Shown here: positions 57,701-64,000 of the stretch, in pieces
How positions within the stretch are numbered: position 1 is the stretch's first letter
How the letters are laid out: each line of letters starts with the position of its first letter
Assembly (NCBI GenBank): GCA_963801475.1
Contig: CAWDEX010000002.1
Span: forward strand, 310,001-374,000
DNA from: DAOMFB01 sp963801475
GTDB taxonomy: Bacteria > Acidobacteriota > Thermoanaerobaculia > UBA5066
Direction of reading: 5' to 3'
Length of the DNA: 64,000 nucleotides
Notes under the pieces: model-generated
Told to the model about the DNA's origin: nothing
Database searches by the model: none
The model's input: only the letters and a program-made list of their open reading frames with translations
Made by a program: the position numbers and the translations under genes

Positions 57701-58216
57701 CTACTTCTTGGCCCGGGGGGCGACGGGGGCGCTGAAGGTCAAGTCGTAGGTGTAGGGCACGTCGTCGAACGATTTGCCGGGACTGGCGCGGTGGAGCCGC
57801 CCGGCGATCGTCTTCCCGTCGTTCGCCTTCGACTCGAAGACGTCCTCCGTGGACCCGCCGCTCACCGGCGGCCCGCCGAACGCCTTGTCGCGGACCGTGA
57901 CGTTGATCGCCTGGCCCTTCGCGTTGATCACCGCCTCGACGGAGCGGAGCTTCCCTTCCTTTTCCATCTTCCGGCGCTCGAACGAGTCGGTCAGCGCGGC
58001 GCCGGAGAGCGGGACGTCGGTCAGGAGGACGAGGACGTCATTGACCTTCGGGTCGAAGAAGCCCTTCTCCGCCTGCGCGTAGGCATGGACGAGCTTCACG
58101 GGCGTCTTGCCGACGGTCAGCGTTCCTTCGGCCTTTCCCTCCTCCCCTGCCGCCGGAAGGGCGCAGAGGACCGTGAACGCGGAAGCCGCGACCAGAACAA
58201 CGGCGTGTCTTTTCAT
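57701..58216 (-). CDS. small secreted protein of unknown function
   Basis: A 171-residue protein with a signal peptide (RHAVVLVAASAFTVLCALPAAG). The mature part is short and beta-rich: GTLTVGKTPVKLVHAYAQAEKG, VNDVLVLLTDVPLSGAALTDS and TIAGRLHRASPGKSFDDVPYTYDLTF. No family recognised. GAAGGAG precedes the ATG; a further upstream TATTAT in AT-rich DNA near 58275 is a candidate -10. Converges on the coiled-coil gene across the hairpin. Confidence 0.65.
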   Translation of the reverse strand: MKRHAVVLVAASAFTVLCALPAAGEEGKAEGTLTVGKTPVKLVHAYAQAEKGFFDPKVNDVLVLLTDVPLSGAALTDSFERRKMEKEGKLRSVEAVINAKGQAINVTVRDKAFGGPPVSGGSTEDVFESKANDGKTIAGRLHRASPGKSFDDVPYTYDLTFSAPVAPRAKK

Positions 58217-58350
58217 GGCCTTCTCCTTCGAACGTATTCATGGCAGTGACCGGGCTGAGGCCGATTCTCTGCTTTCAATAATATGGCTTTCTGATTCGGC
58301 CCGCCGCCCCGCGCCTTCGGCAACGCCTCCCGGGCGGCTATCATTTCTCC

Positions 58351-58466
58351 AAGGCAGCAGGTAGCGGGGAGCCGAACTTCCATCGCGGGGCTCTTCGGCT
58401 GGCTGCGTCGCCCGAGGGAATCGCCTTTCTCGAGGACGCCGTCGCGTTCAGGAGGAGGACACGGTG
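58351..58466 (+). pseudogene. C-terminal fragment of a paralog of the next gene
   Basis: An open stretch without a start codon encodes LAASPEGIAFLEDAVAFRRRTR and a stop at 58465-58467. This matches IVTSPEGIAFLKEAVAEFHEKQ at the end of the downstream protein, at both protein and DNA level. The stop overlaps the next GTG as GTGA, like an intact operon pair. The N-terminal three quarters are missing, so it is a decayed tandem copy. Confidence 0.55.
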
Positions 58467-58802
58467 AAAGAACGGCGGACCGGCGCCGCGCTCGATTCCG
58501 TCCTTGCGATCGTCGGCGAGTCCCTGTCCCCGGCTCTCGTCGAGAGCATCGGCGAATCCGCCGCGAGAGCCGGCGCCGGACGCTGCTCCGCTTTCGCCGA
58601 TGCCCTGGGCGTCTCCGAGCAGTTCGGCGAAGTCTTGCGGCATGTCGCGGCGGCCGTCCTTCACCGGCGGGCGCTCACGCTGACCGCCGAGGAGGCGGTT
58701 CGGATCGTCACGTCGCCGGAAGGGATCGCCTTCCTCAAGGAGGCTGTCGCGGAGTTCCACGAGAAGCAGGACGCCGCCCGGACCCGTCTGAGGACGACGT
58801 GA
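58464..58802 (+). CDS. small hypothetical protein
   Basis: A 112-residue, mostly helical, cytosolic protein: LDSVLAIVGESLSPALVESIGESAA, EQFGEVLRHVAAAVLHRRALTLTAEEAVRIV and the conserved tail SPEGIAFLKEAVAEFHEKQ. No family recognised. GTG start with GGAGGAGG 5 nt upstream, and a decayed paralog in front. Part of the accessory patch between 57.7 and 60 kb. Confidence 0.6.
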   Translation: MKERRTGAALDSVLAIVGESLSPALVESIGESAARAGAGRCSAFADALGVSEQFGEVLRHVAAAVLHRRALTLTAEEAVRIVTSPEGIAFLKEAVAEFHEKQDAARTRLRTT

Positions 58803-58816
58803 CCGGGTCCCCGGGC

Positions 58817-58860
58817 GGATAAGGGGCAAATAGGGGGGCGGATAGAGGGCGCATAGGGTC
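58817..58860. repeat. G-rich short tandem repeat
   Basis: About four degenerate 10-12 bp units of the form GxATAxGGGC (for example GGATAAGGGGC, GGATAGAGGGC). The runs GGGG, GGGGGG, GGG and GGG could form a G-quadruplex on the plus strand. Confidence 0.5.
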
Positions 58861-58893
58861 GCGTCTCAATTTTCAATTATAGGAATTGTCCCG
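58856..58893 (+). repeat. dispersed promoter-bearing element, copy A
   Basis: GGGTCGCGTCTCAATT, then TTCAATTATAGGAATTGTCC and CG. The opposite strand contains TATAAT (58876-58881). Copy B at 59617 and copy C at 56386 share the core. Confidence 0.6.
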
Positions 58894-58939
58894 TTTTGCT
58901 GACGCCGTTCCGGGGGCTTCCGGTGCGCGACGGAGGAGA

Positions 58940-58966
58940 GGTCGGGGCGGCCGGGATCGAACCGGC
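58940..58966. repeat. duplicated tRNA-Pro 3' end (candidate distal att site)
   Basis: 27 bp identical to 59700-59726, the T-arm and acceptor 3' strand of the tRNA-Pro gene. The match stops at the base after CC. The other four fifths of a tRNA are absent here, so it is not a gene. Confidence 0.65.
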
Positions 58967-59004
58967 AATTTCGGAACACTGAGATCTGCCGCCGCTTTCA
59001 GGTC

Positions 59005-59181
59005 TCAGGGCTTCGACGTGCCGTGCCTCTGCGTCATCTCCCGAACCCCGCGCACGATCTCATCCAGACTCGCGCCCGGCGGGAAGTCGAAGCGGACGAG
59101 CTTGCGGCGCGGAGGTGGGGGCGCGGGATCGGCCGGCGGCATCGGCGACGGGGCGGGTGTCTTGTCCTGGGGCGAGGTCAT
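59005..59181 (-). CDS. small hypothetical protein, proline-rich N-terminus
   Basis: A 58-residue protein starting at ATG 59181. The first half is Pro/Ala-rich and probably disordered (PADPAPPPPRRK); the second half (LVRFDFPPGASLDEIVRGVREMTQRHG) is a compact alpha/beta-looking tail. No family recognised. It lies inside the segment bounded by the tRNA-Pro repeat. No strong Shine-Dalgarno. Confidence 0.45.
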   Translation of the reverse strand: MTSPQDKTPAPSPMPPADPAPPPPRRKLVRFDFPPGASLDEIVRGVREMTQRHGTSKP

Positions 59182-59311
59182 CGCATCCTCCGCCGTGGGG
59201 GTCCGCAAATTCCGGGCCGGGGCCGCCTTCGGACCCGGCGGAAGGGCGAGGACTGAACCCTGAACCCTCTGTCATGACACCTGAGACCCGATCCCGACTG
59301 ACGCGCGACGG

Positions 59312-59593
59312 CTAAGGCCTGTGCTCGCGACGGATGTCCTCGATGTCTCTCATCGTGAAGGTGTTGAGCTGCACGATCTTCGTCTGGGACCGGAATGCGG
59401 GTGGCACGATGCCTCGGGCCTCGTCCTTGCTGTCGACCTCCAGGACCATCCAGGCCTTGTGCTCCCCGTCCCTGCATCCCCAATCAGCATGGGTCAGGAA
59501 ATGGGACCCGGTCTGAAGGAAGGTTTCGACCGCCCGGATACACGCCGCCACTTCCGGTTCGTGCGGGACCTCGACGAGGAACTTTGCTGCCAC
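59312..59593 (-). CDS. small conserved hypothetical protein, possible dimeric alpha-beta barrel
   Basis: A 93-residue protein: KFLVEVPHEPEVAACIRAVETFL, GSHFLTHADWGCRDGEHKAWMVLEVDSKDEARGIVPP and SQTKIVQLNTFTMRDIEDI. Length and strand-helix-strand order suggest a small dimeric alpha-beta barrel, and I recall similar uncharacterised proteins in many bacteria. GTG 59593 has AGGAGG 6 nt upstream, but the Shine-Dalgarno sits in an inverted repeat. TATAAT (59636-59641) in repeat copy B is a good -10 for it. Located in the candidate tRNA-bounded segment. Confidence 0.7.
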   Translation of the reverse strand: MAAKFLVEVPHEPEVAACIRAVETFLQTGSHFLTHADWGCRDGEHKAWMVLEVDSKDEARGIVPPAFRSQTKIVQLNTFTMRDIEDIRREHRP

Positions 59594-59606
59594 AGGAGAC
59601 CTCCTG
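59593..59606 (-). promoter_or_regulatory. hairpin over Shine-Dalgarno and start codon
   Basis: CAGGAG (59601-59606) and CTCCTG (59593-59598) in minus orientation are complementary. The Shine-Dalgarno AGGAGG and the first base of GTG 59593 both fall inside the short stem, which could hide the ribosome site. Confidence 0.4.
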
Positions 59607-59616
59607 ACGGTAATGC

Positions 59617-59654
59617 GATCGCGTCTCAATTCGTGATTATAGAGATCGTCCCCG
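59617..59654 (+). repeat. dispersed promoter-bearing element, copy B
   Basis: GATCGCGTCTCAATTCGTGA, then TTATAGAGATCGTCCCCG, related to copy A. On the minus strand TATAAT (59636-59641) is about 43 bp upstream of the GTG at 59593. Confidence 0.6.
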
Positions 59655-59698
59655 GTCACGGGACGGGTTTCGGCCGTTGTGGGGAGGTGAGGGAGGGC

Positions 59699-59773
59699 TG
59701 GTCGGGGCGGCCGGGATCGAACCGGCGACCACGTGCTCCCAAAGCACGTGCGCTACCACTGCGCTACGCCCCG
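59699..59773 (-). tRNA. tRNA-Pro (anticodon TGG)
   Basis: A complete cloverleaf on the minus strand: 7-bp acceptor CGGGGCG/CGCCCCG, D arm GCGC/GCGC, anticodon arm CGTGC-TTTGGGA-GCACG with anticodon TGG, T arm GCCGG-TTCGATC-CCGGC, discriminator A and an encoded CCA. The T arm and acceptor strand are repeated at 58940-58966. Confidence 0.95.
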
Positions 59774-59778
59774 TCGGA

Positions 59779-59784
59779 TACCAT
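59779..59784 (+). promoter_or_regulatory. -10 element of hydrolase gene
   Basis: TACCAT ends 8 nt before the ATG at 59793. The tRNA-Pro gene begins 6 bp away on the other strand. Confidence 0.4.
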
Positions 59785-59792
59785 TCTCCGCG

Positions 59793-60575
59793 ATGACGAC
59801 GAAGAAAGCGAAGCACGGGAAGGCCGCCAAGGCGCCTCTCGTCCTGCTGCACGGGGTGGGGGGGTCGGCCGCCGACTGGAACGAGGCGGCGGCGCACCTT
59901 TCGAAGAGCTTCGTGGTCCATGCCCTCGACCTTCTCGGTTGCGGCGCCGCCCCGAAGCCCGAGAACGGCTACGACCTCGTCTCGCACGCCCGGTACATCG
60001 AGAACGAGATGGAGCGGCGGGGCCTCGCGCACGCCCACGTCGCCGGGCACTCCCTGGGGGGCCGCGTGGCCGGGGAGCTGGCGGCCCGCGAGCCGTCGCG
60101 CGTTCTCTCGCTCGTCCTCGTCAATCCCGTCGGAGCGGTCGCGTACGGCTTCATGGACCGGATGAAGTGGAAGGGGATGTCGCGGCGAAGCGTCCTCGCG
60201 AGCGTTCCCGACACGTCGCTCCGGAACGCCTCGGCCTACGGGTTCGCCGTCGACTCGCCCGGGAAGCGGGCCTTCGTGGAGCGGACCGTCGCGTCGCGCA
60301 AGGGACCCGAGGGACCGGCCCTCGCCCGCGCCGTCGAGATGAGCGTGGACGGCGTCCTGGATGCCCCGCCCCTCGTCGACCGGCTCAAGGGGACGAAGGC
60401 GCGGCTCTGCGTCGTGGCGGGCGCACTCGACCCGCTCGCGCCGCCGGAGGAGTCGCGGAAGCTCCTGTCGGCGCGTCCGGACGCTACCTTCACGCTCCTG
60501 CCGGGGCTCGGGCACTACCCGATGCTGGAGAGCCCGAAACGCCTCGCCGACGCGCTCCGCGCCTTCCTCGCGTAG
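59793..60575 (+). CDS. alpha/beta-hydrolase fold protein
   Basis: A 260-residue soluble hydrolase. APLVLLHGVGGSAADWNEAAAHL is the oxyanion loop; AGHSLGGRVAGELAAREP holds the nucleophile serine (about 92); VVAGALDPLAPPEESRKLL has the aspartate and LPGLGHYPMLESPKRL the histidine. The lid region is short. Substrate unknown; the family covers esterases, haloperoxidase-like and C-C hydrolases. It starts with a lysine-rich stretch (TTKKAKHGKAAK). The ATG at 59793 is 8 nt after TACCAT and lacks a Shine-Dalgarno. Converges on rph. Confidence 0.85.
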   Translation: MTTKKAKHGKAAKAPLVLLHGVGGSAADWNEAAAHLSKSFVVHALDLLGCGAAPKPENGYDLVSHARYIENEMERRGLAHAHVAGHSLGGRVAGELAAREPSRVLSLVLVNPVGAVAYGFMDRMKWKGMSRRSVLASVPDTSLRNASAYGFAVDSPGKRAFVERTVASRKGPEGPALARAVEMSVDGVLDAPPLVDRLKGTKARLCVVAGALDPLAPPEESRKLLSARPDATFTLLPGLGHYPMLESPKRLADALRAFLA

Positions 60576-60589
60576 GGCCGCGCCGGCCG

Positions 60590-61387
60590 TCAGCCTTTCT
60601 TCGTCGCCGCCCCGCGCACTCTTCCGAAGAGCGGCGTCCACCAGTCGGCCGAAAGGCGCCCCGAGAGCGCGCGTCCCTCCGCGGCGAAGAGAGCGTGGAG
60701 CCCTTTCTTTCCGGCCAGAAGGAGCTGCCGCAGCTCCTTCTCGCCGAACGGCTCCCCTTCCGCCGTCCCCTGCAGCTCGACGAACCGGCCGGTCGAGGTT
60801 CCGATGATGTTGAAGTCGACGTCGGCGCCGGAATCCTCGACGTAGGTCAGGTCGAGGACCGCCTCGCCGTTCACCCAGCCGACGGAGACGGCCGCCACCG
60901 CCTCGCGGAAGGGGTTCTTCTTCACGAGCTTTTTGTCGTGAAGCCGGGCGACGGCGAGCGCCAGCGCCACGAACGCCCCCGTGATCGAGGCGCAGCGGGT
61001 CCCCGCGTCGGCCACGAGGACGTCGCAGTCGAGCGTGACCGTCCGCTCGCCGAGAAGCTTCCGGTCGACGACGCCGCGGAGGGCCCGGCCAATGAGGCGC
61101 TGGATCTCGAGAGTCCGCCCCGACTGCTTGCCGCGCGCGGCCTCGCGCGCCGTCCGCTCGAGCGTCGCGCGCGGCAGCATTCCGTACTCGGCCGTGACCC
61201 AACCCTCTCCCTTGTCGCGCAGGAAGGGGGGGACCTTTTCGTCCACGGTCGCCGTGACGAGGACGCGCGTCAGCCCCTGCTCGATGAGGCACGACCCCTC
61301 GGCGTGCGCAACGGCGTCGAGCGAGAGCGTGATCGGGCGCATCTGGCGATAGTCGCGGCCGTCCGGGCGGGTGGGAGTGGTCGTCAT
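60590..61387 (-). CDS. rph: ribonuclease PH
   Basis: A phosphorolytic 3'-5' exoribonuclease trimming tRNA precursors, 265 residues, normally a hexamer. RPDGRDYRQMRPITLSL, GWVTAEYGMLPRATLERTAREAARGKQSGRTLEIQRLIGRALR and DCDVLVADAGTRCASITGAFVAL are standard motifs, with phosphate-site arginines in GKQSGRTLEIQRLIGR. The ATG at 61387 is 8 nt after GAGAAT; no Shine-Dalgarno. The C-terminus is slightly extended and basic. It is separated from murI by 25 bp on the same strand. Confidence 0.95.
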   Translation of the reverse strand: MTTTPTRPDGRDYRQMRPITLSLDAVAHAEGSCLIEQGLTRVLVTATVDEKVPPFLRDKGEGWVTAEYGMLPRATLERTAREAARGKQSGRTLEIQRLIGRALRGVVDRKLLGERTVTLDCDVLVADAGTRCASITGAFVALALAVARLHDKKLVKKNPFREAVAAVSVGWVNGEAVLDLTYVEDSGADVDFNIIGTSTGRFVELQGTAEGEPFGEKELRQLLLAGKKGLHALFAAEGRALSGRLSADWWTPLFGRVRGAATKKG

Positions 61388-61395
61388 GGCGTCCG

Positions 61396-61401
61396 ATTCT
61401 C
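61396..61401 (-). promoter_or_regulatory. -10 element of rph
   Basis: GAGAAT ends 8 nt before ATG 61387, just downstream of the murI stop at 61413. Confidence 0.35.
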
Positions 61402-61412
61402 GCCCACGCCGC

Positions 61413-62237
61413 TTACGGCAGGTCCACCAGCTCGAGCCGGGCGGCCTCCCGCCCGAGGAAACGGCCCGCGATCCGGGCGAGCCGTTCCGACGCGTCGGTG
61501 ACGAGGACGTGCGTCTCCCCCGCACTCCCGCCGCCCCGCCGGGCCGCCGCCGGAAGCGCCGCCTCGAGCGCCCGCGCGGCGGACTCCGCCGAGTCGACGA
61601 GGGTCGTTTCCGGCAGCAAGGCCGCCGCGATCGTCGCTTTCAGCAGCGGGTAGTGCGTGCAGCCGAGGACGACGACGTGGACGCCCGAGGCGCGAACCGG
61701 GGCAAGGTACCGGTCGGCCGCGGCCCGCGCGACCTCGTTCTCGGTCCACCCCTCTTCCGCGAGCGGGACGAAGAGCGGGCAGGCGGTGTGGAGAACCTCG
61801 CGACGCGGGTCGAGCGCACGGACGGCGCGGCCGTACGCATCCGAAGCCACCGTCGCTTCCGTCGCAAGAACGGCGATCGGCGCCCGCGGGACTCCGGTCG
61901 CTTCGAGCGAGTGTGCTGCCGCGACGGCGGCTGACGCGCCCGGGGCGACCACGCCGACGACCGGGACGGGCGAGATCTCCTCGATCAGGTCGAGCGCCAG
62001 CGCGGAGGCCGTGTTGCAGGCGACGACGAGCGCCTTGATCCCGCGCCCGAGAAGCAGCCCCACGGCGCGGCGCGCGTACCGACGGACCGTCTCCGGCGAC
62101 TTCGTCCCATACGGAAGCCGCGCCGTGTCGCCGAGGTAAAGGAGGTTCTCTGCGGGAAGCCGCCGCGCGACGGCGTCGAGAACAGTGAGGCCCCCCACCC
62201 CCGAGTCGAAAAGTCCGATCGGCCGCGAGTCGCTCAT
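61413..62237 (-). CDS. murI: glutamate racemase MurI
   Basis: Converts L-Glu to D-Glu for peptidoglycan. 274 residues. IGLFDSGVGGLTVLDAV begins the fold; YLGDTARLPYGTKS and VVACNTASALALD hold the first catalytic cysteine; VVLGCTHYPLLKATI holds the second. Both cysteines are intact. The ATG at 62237 overlaps the stop of the GerMN gene (ATGA). It joins cell-wall work to the upstream amidase and GerMN genes. Confidence 0.94.
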   Translation of the reverse strand: MSDSRPIGLFDSGVGGLTVLDAVARRLPAENLLYLGDTARLPYGTKSPETVRRYARRAVGLLLGRGIKALVVACNTASALALDLIEEISPVPVVGVVAPGASAAVAAAHSLEATGVPRAPIAVLATEATVASDAYGRAVRALDPRREVLHTACPLFVPLAEEGWTENEVARAAADRYLAPVRASGVHVVVLGCTHYPLLKATIAAALLPETTLVDSAESAARALEAALPAAARRGGGSAGETHVLVTDASERLARIAGRFLGREAARLELVDLP

Positions 62238-63019
62238 GCCACGTCCGTTCGTCCCGACGGACGTGTCTTCTTCGGCTTCGGCGGCGGCGCCGTCGGTGCT
62301 GCGGGAACGGGGGTCTCCGTCTCCGCTGGGGAGGGGACTGCGGTCGGAGCGGGAGGCGCCGCAGCCGCAAGCGGAGGTTCTTCTCCGGCGCGCGCCATGT
62401 CCGGGACGAGCGGATGCGCCAGGTCGACGTGCCCGGCCAACGTCTCGGCCGGCTCGCCCGAGACGACGAGCGCCACCTTCGTCACGTTCGGGACGTTCTT
62501 CGCGATCGTGATCAGAAGGGCCTGCACCGCGGCCAGCTCCTCGTGAGAGCCCGTCTGCCAGCGCGGGCCGAGCGCCGTCTCCGGCGCCGGCGGTCCCTCG
62601 ATCCCGCCCGTGCCGCCCCCCACCGGCGGCTGAAGGTCGAGGACGACCAGTCCGTCGCGCAGGCGGTAAGCGCCGCGCAGCGTCCACCCTTCCGGGAAGG
62701 GACGGAGGAGCTCCGGCCGGCGTGGCCCGTCGAGGACCGCCGATCCGAGCGTGCGGAGGAAGGCGATCTCGTCCGCCGCGGCGGGCAGCTCGCGCTCCTC
62801 GGCGCGGAAGAGCTCCCCCTCCACCGGCTCGAACCAGAGCGAGACGCGCTGCCCCGCGATCGGCGTCGGCGGAGCGATCGGCGTCGGGCGGGCGGTCGGC
62901 GTCGGCACGACGCCGGCCTTTACCGAACCGTATGGAGAGAGAACGCGCCGTCCGGCGAGGAGCCCGAGGAGGAGGAGGACGAGGAGGGCGACGAGCCCGA
63001 GGGCGAAGCGGCGGGGCAT
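62234..63019 (-). CDS. GerMN-domain protein, membrane anchored
   Basis: A 261-residue protein with an N-terminal signal anchor (FALGLVALLVLLLLGLLAG), proline-rich linkers (VVPTPTARPTPIAPPTPIAG and a PAPTAVPSPAE tail) and a GerMN-type central domain: VSLWFEPVEGELFRAEERELP, LLRPFPEGWTLRGAYRLRDGLVVLDL, ELAAVQALLITIAKNVPNVTKVALVVSGEPAETLAGHVDL. GerMN domains act outside the cytoplasm, often with cell-wall enzymes; the amidase upstream fits. The amidase stop is 9 bp before its ATG. Confidence 0.82.
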   Translation of the reverse strand: MPRRFALGLVALLVLLLLGLLAGRRVLSPYGSVKAGVVPTPTARPTPIAPPTPIAGQRVSLWFEPVEGELFRAEERELPAAADEIAFLRTLGSAVLDGPRRPELLRPFPEGWTLRGAYRLRDGLVVLDLQPPVGGGTGGIEGPPAPETALGPRWQTGSHEELAAVQALLITIAKNVPNVTKVALVVSGEPAETLAGHVDLAHPLVPDMARAGEEPPLAAAAPPAPTAVPSPAETETPVPAAPTAPPPKPKKTRPSGRTDVA

Positions 63020-63028
63020 GGCGGCGCG

Positions 63029-64000
63029 CTACGGGCGTCCCGGCGGCTTCGTCGGATAGGGGACGGGCGGCACGGAGGCGGACGTCTTGAAGAAGGTCGC
63101 GAGGCTCCCCGCCAGCGTCTCGGCCGTCTGCCGCCGGAATTCCTCGGAGCCGAGCCTCTTCTCCTCCTCCGGGTTCGTGATGAAGGCCACCTCCACGAGG
63201 ACCGCCGGCGCGTTGACGCCGATGAGGACGCGGAACGGGGCCTGCTTGACGCCCCGCGTCGTCACGCCGAGGAGGCGGTTGAAGTCGGCCTGGATGATCT
63301 CCGCGAGCCGCTCCGACGCGGCGAGGTGCTGGTTCTGGGCCAGGTCCCACAGGATCAGGTCGAGATCCCCGACCGCCCCGTTCTTTCCGGCCGTCGGCGT
63401 CTCGGCCGCCTTGTTCTCGCTCTCGGCGAGGAGGGCCGCCGCGCGGTCCGACGCGTCGAGCGAAAGGTAGTAGACCTCCGTCCCGTGCGCCCCGCCGGCT
63501 CGCGAGGCGTTCGCGTGTAGCGAGACGAAGACGTCGGCCCGGGCGGCGTTGGCGGCGGCCGCGCGCTCTTCGAGCGAGACGGAGGCGTCGGACGCGCGGG
63601 TCGCGACGACCCGGTAGCCGCGCTGGGTCAGGACCTCCTGGATCGTCTTCGCGAGGGCGAGCATCACGTCCTTCTCGAGGAGCCCCGAGGGGCCCTTCGC
63701 CCCTTCCTCCGTCCCGCCGTGGCCCACGTCGAGAACGACGGTCCGCGCCTTCGGGGCCGCGGCGGGCGCCGGCACGACGCCCGGAGTCGGCGCGCCCCCG
63801 GCCCCCGTGTGCACCACGTCGATCACGAGCCGGGGCGGGCCGCCGAGCGGATAGACGTTCGTCGAGAGCCCGCGCTCCCTGAGGGCGATCACGGCCTCGC
63901 CCGGACGGAAGAAGACCCGGGAGACCCTCGGTCCGTCCACGGCCTTCTCGGGCACCGCCGGGACGAGCTTCACCCCCGGGAACTTCAGGACGACCATTTC
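63029..64000 (-). CDS. N-acetylmuramoyl-L-alanine amidase, partial (N-terminus outside window)
   Basis: Zinc amidase (Amidase_3) that cleaves the bond between muramic acid and the peptide. The visible part begins inside a probable AMIN domain (RPGEAVIALRERGLSTNVYPLGGPPRLVIDV), then a proline-rich linker. The catalytic domain shows VVLDVGHGGTEEGAKGP (zinc His), GLLEKDVMLALAKTI (zinc Glu), FVSLHANAS (zinc His) and VLVEVAFITNPEEE (catalytic Glu). The frame is open to the right edge, so the ATG at 63997 may be internal. It probably exports by a signal peptide beyond the window. Followed by GerMN and murI. Confidence 0.9.
   Translation of the reverse strand, partial: EMVVLKFPGVKLVPAVPEKAVDGPRVSRVFFRPGEAVIALRERGLSTNVYPLGGPPRLVIDVVHTGAGGAPTPGVVPAPAAAPKARTVVLDVGHGGTEEGAKGPSGLLEKDVMLALAKTIQEVLTQRGYRVVATRASDASVSLEERAAAANAARADVFVSLHANASRAGGAHGTEVYYLSLDASDRAAALLAESENKAAETPTAGKNGAVGDLDLILWDLAQNQHLAASERLAEIIQADFNRLLGVTTRGVKQAPFRVLIGVNAPAVLVEVAFITNPEEEKRLGSEEFRRQTAETLAGSLATFFKTSASVPPVPYPTKPPGRP

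Noticed and set aside
58940..58966. A tRNA-like sequence suggesting a second tRNA gene
   Set aside because: Only the T arm and acceptor 3' strand are present; no D or anticodon arm upstream, so it is a duplicated fragment.

Overview
The window is GC-rich (roughly 70 %) bacterial chromosome, packed with short operons on both strands. The gene mix suggests a diderm, probably Acidobacteriota (perhaps class Thermoanaerobaculia): paired M16 peptidases with a DPP-IV-type S9 peptidase, signal-peptide proteins with von Willebrand A domains, a futalosine-pathway MqnD homologue, a WaaE-like core glycosyltransferase, GerMN and amidase genes. The lineage is an inference from gene content, because no rRNA is present. 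There is no CRISPR array, no intact transposase and no prophage.

Layout. 0-5 kb: a truncated conserved gene, purE, a secreted phosphatase-like protein, then murF coupled to an orphan ATP-grasp ligase, with an esterase divergent from them. 5-16 kb: a Ser/Thr kinase with TPR-like repeats; two M16 proteins (one catalytic, one with a lost zinc site) followed by a DPP-IV-like peptidase; and an unusual coupled pair, an HExxH metallopeptidase with a ComEC-type metallo-beta-lactamase-fold protein. 16-24 kb: DHFR-like, OsmC and ALDH genes and an envelope-polysaccharide cluster (NDP-sugar/sugar-transferase fusion, GT39, GT2, NodB deacetylase). 24-30 kb: truA, a thioredoxin-TPR protein, hydrolases and mqnD. 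29.6-32.4 kb: a 21-residue lysine-rich microprotein with a structured leader, and a PadR regulator coupled to a 566-residue unknown protein. 32-38.7 kb: pcrA/uvrD-type helicase, glmS, glmU and a TPR protein. 38.9-47 kb: an SDR/lipoprotein operon, a homocysteine methyltransferase and two VWA proteins with hairpin repeats. 47-57 kb: an M20 peptidase, a three-enzyme aromatic fusion (chorismate mutase, prephenate dehydratase, DAHP synthase), dus, lipoproteins, a GDPD, a class-V aminotransferase and a coiled-coil membrane protein. 57.7-60 kb: a small accessory patch of short genes, dispersed promoter-bearing repeats and a duplicated 3' end of tRNA-Pro. 60-64 kb: rph, murI, a GerMN protein and an N-acetylmuramoyl-L-alanine amidase cut by the right edge.

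Two genome-style features run through the window. About eighteen genes have a -10-like hexamer ending 6-11 nt before the start codon and little or no Shine-Dalgarno sequence, which suggests leaderless mRNAs; four such starts form back-to-back pairs with 17-47 bp between them. Within operons, about fifteen start codons overlap the previous stop as ATGA or GTGA, and I used this to choose several starts. Cell-wall work recurs: MurF, MurI, GlmS, GlmU, amidase and GerMN supply or remodel peptidoglycan, while the 19-24 kb cluster adds surface glycans.
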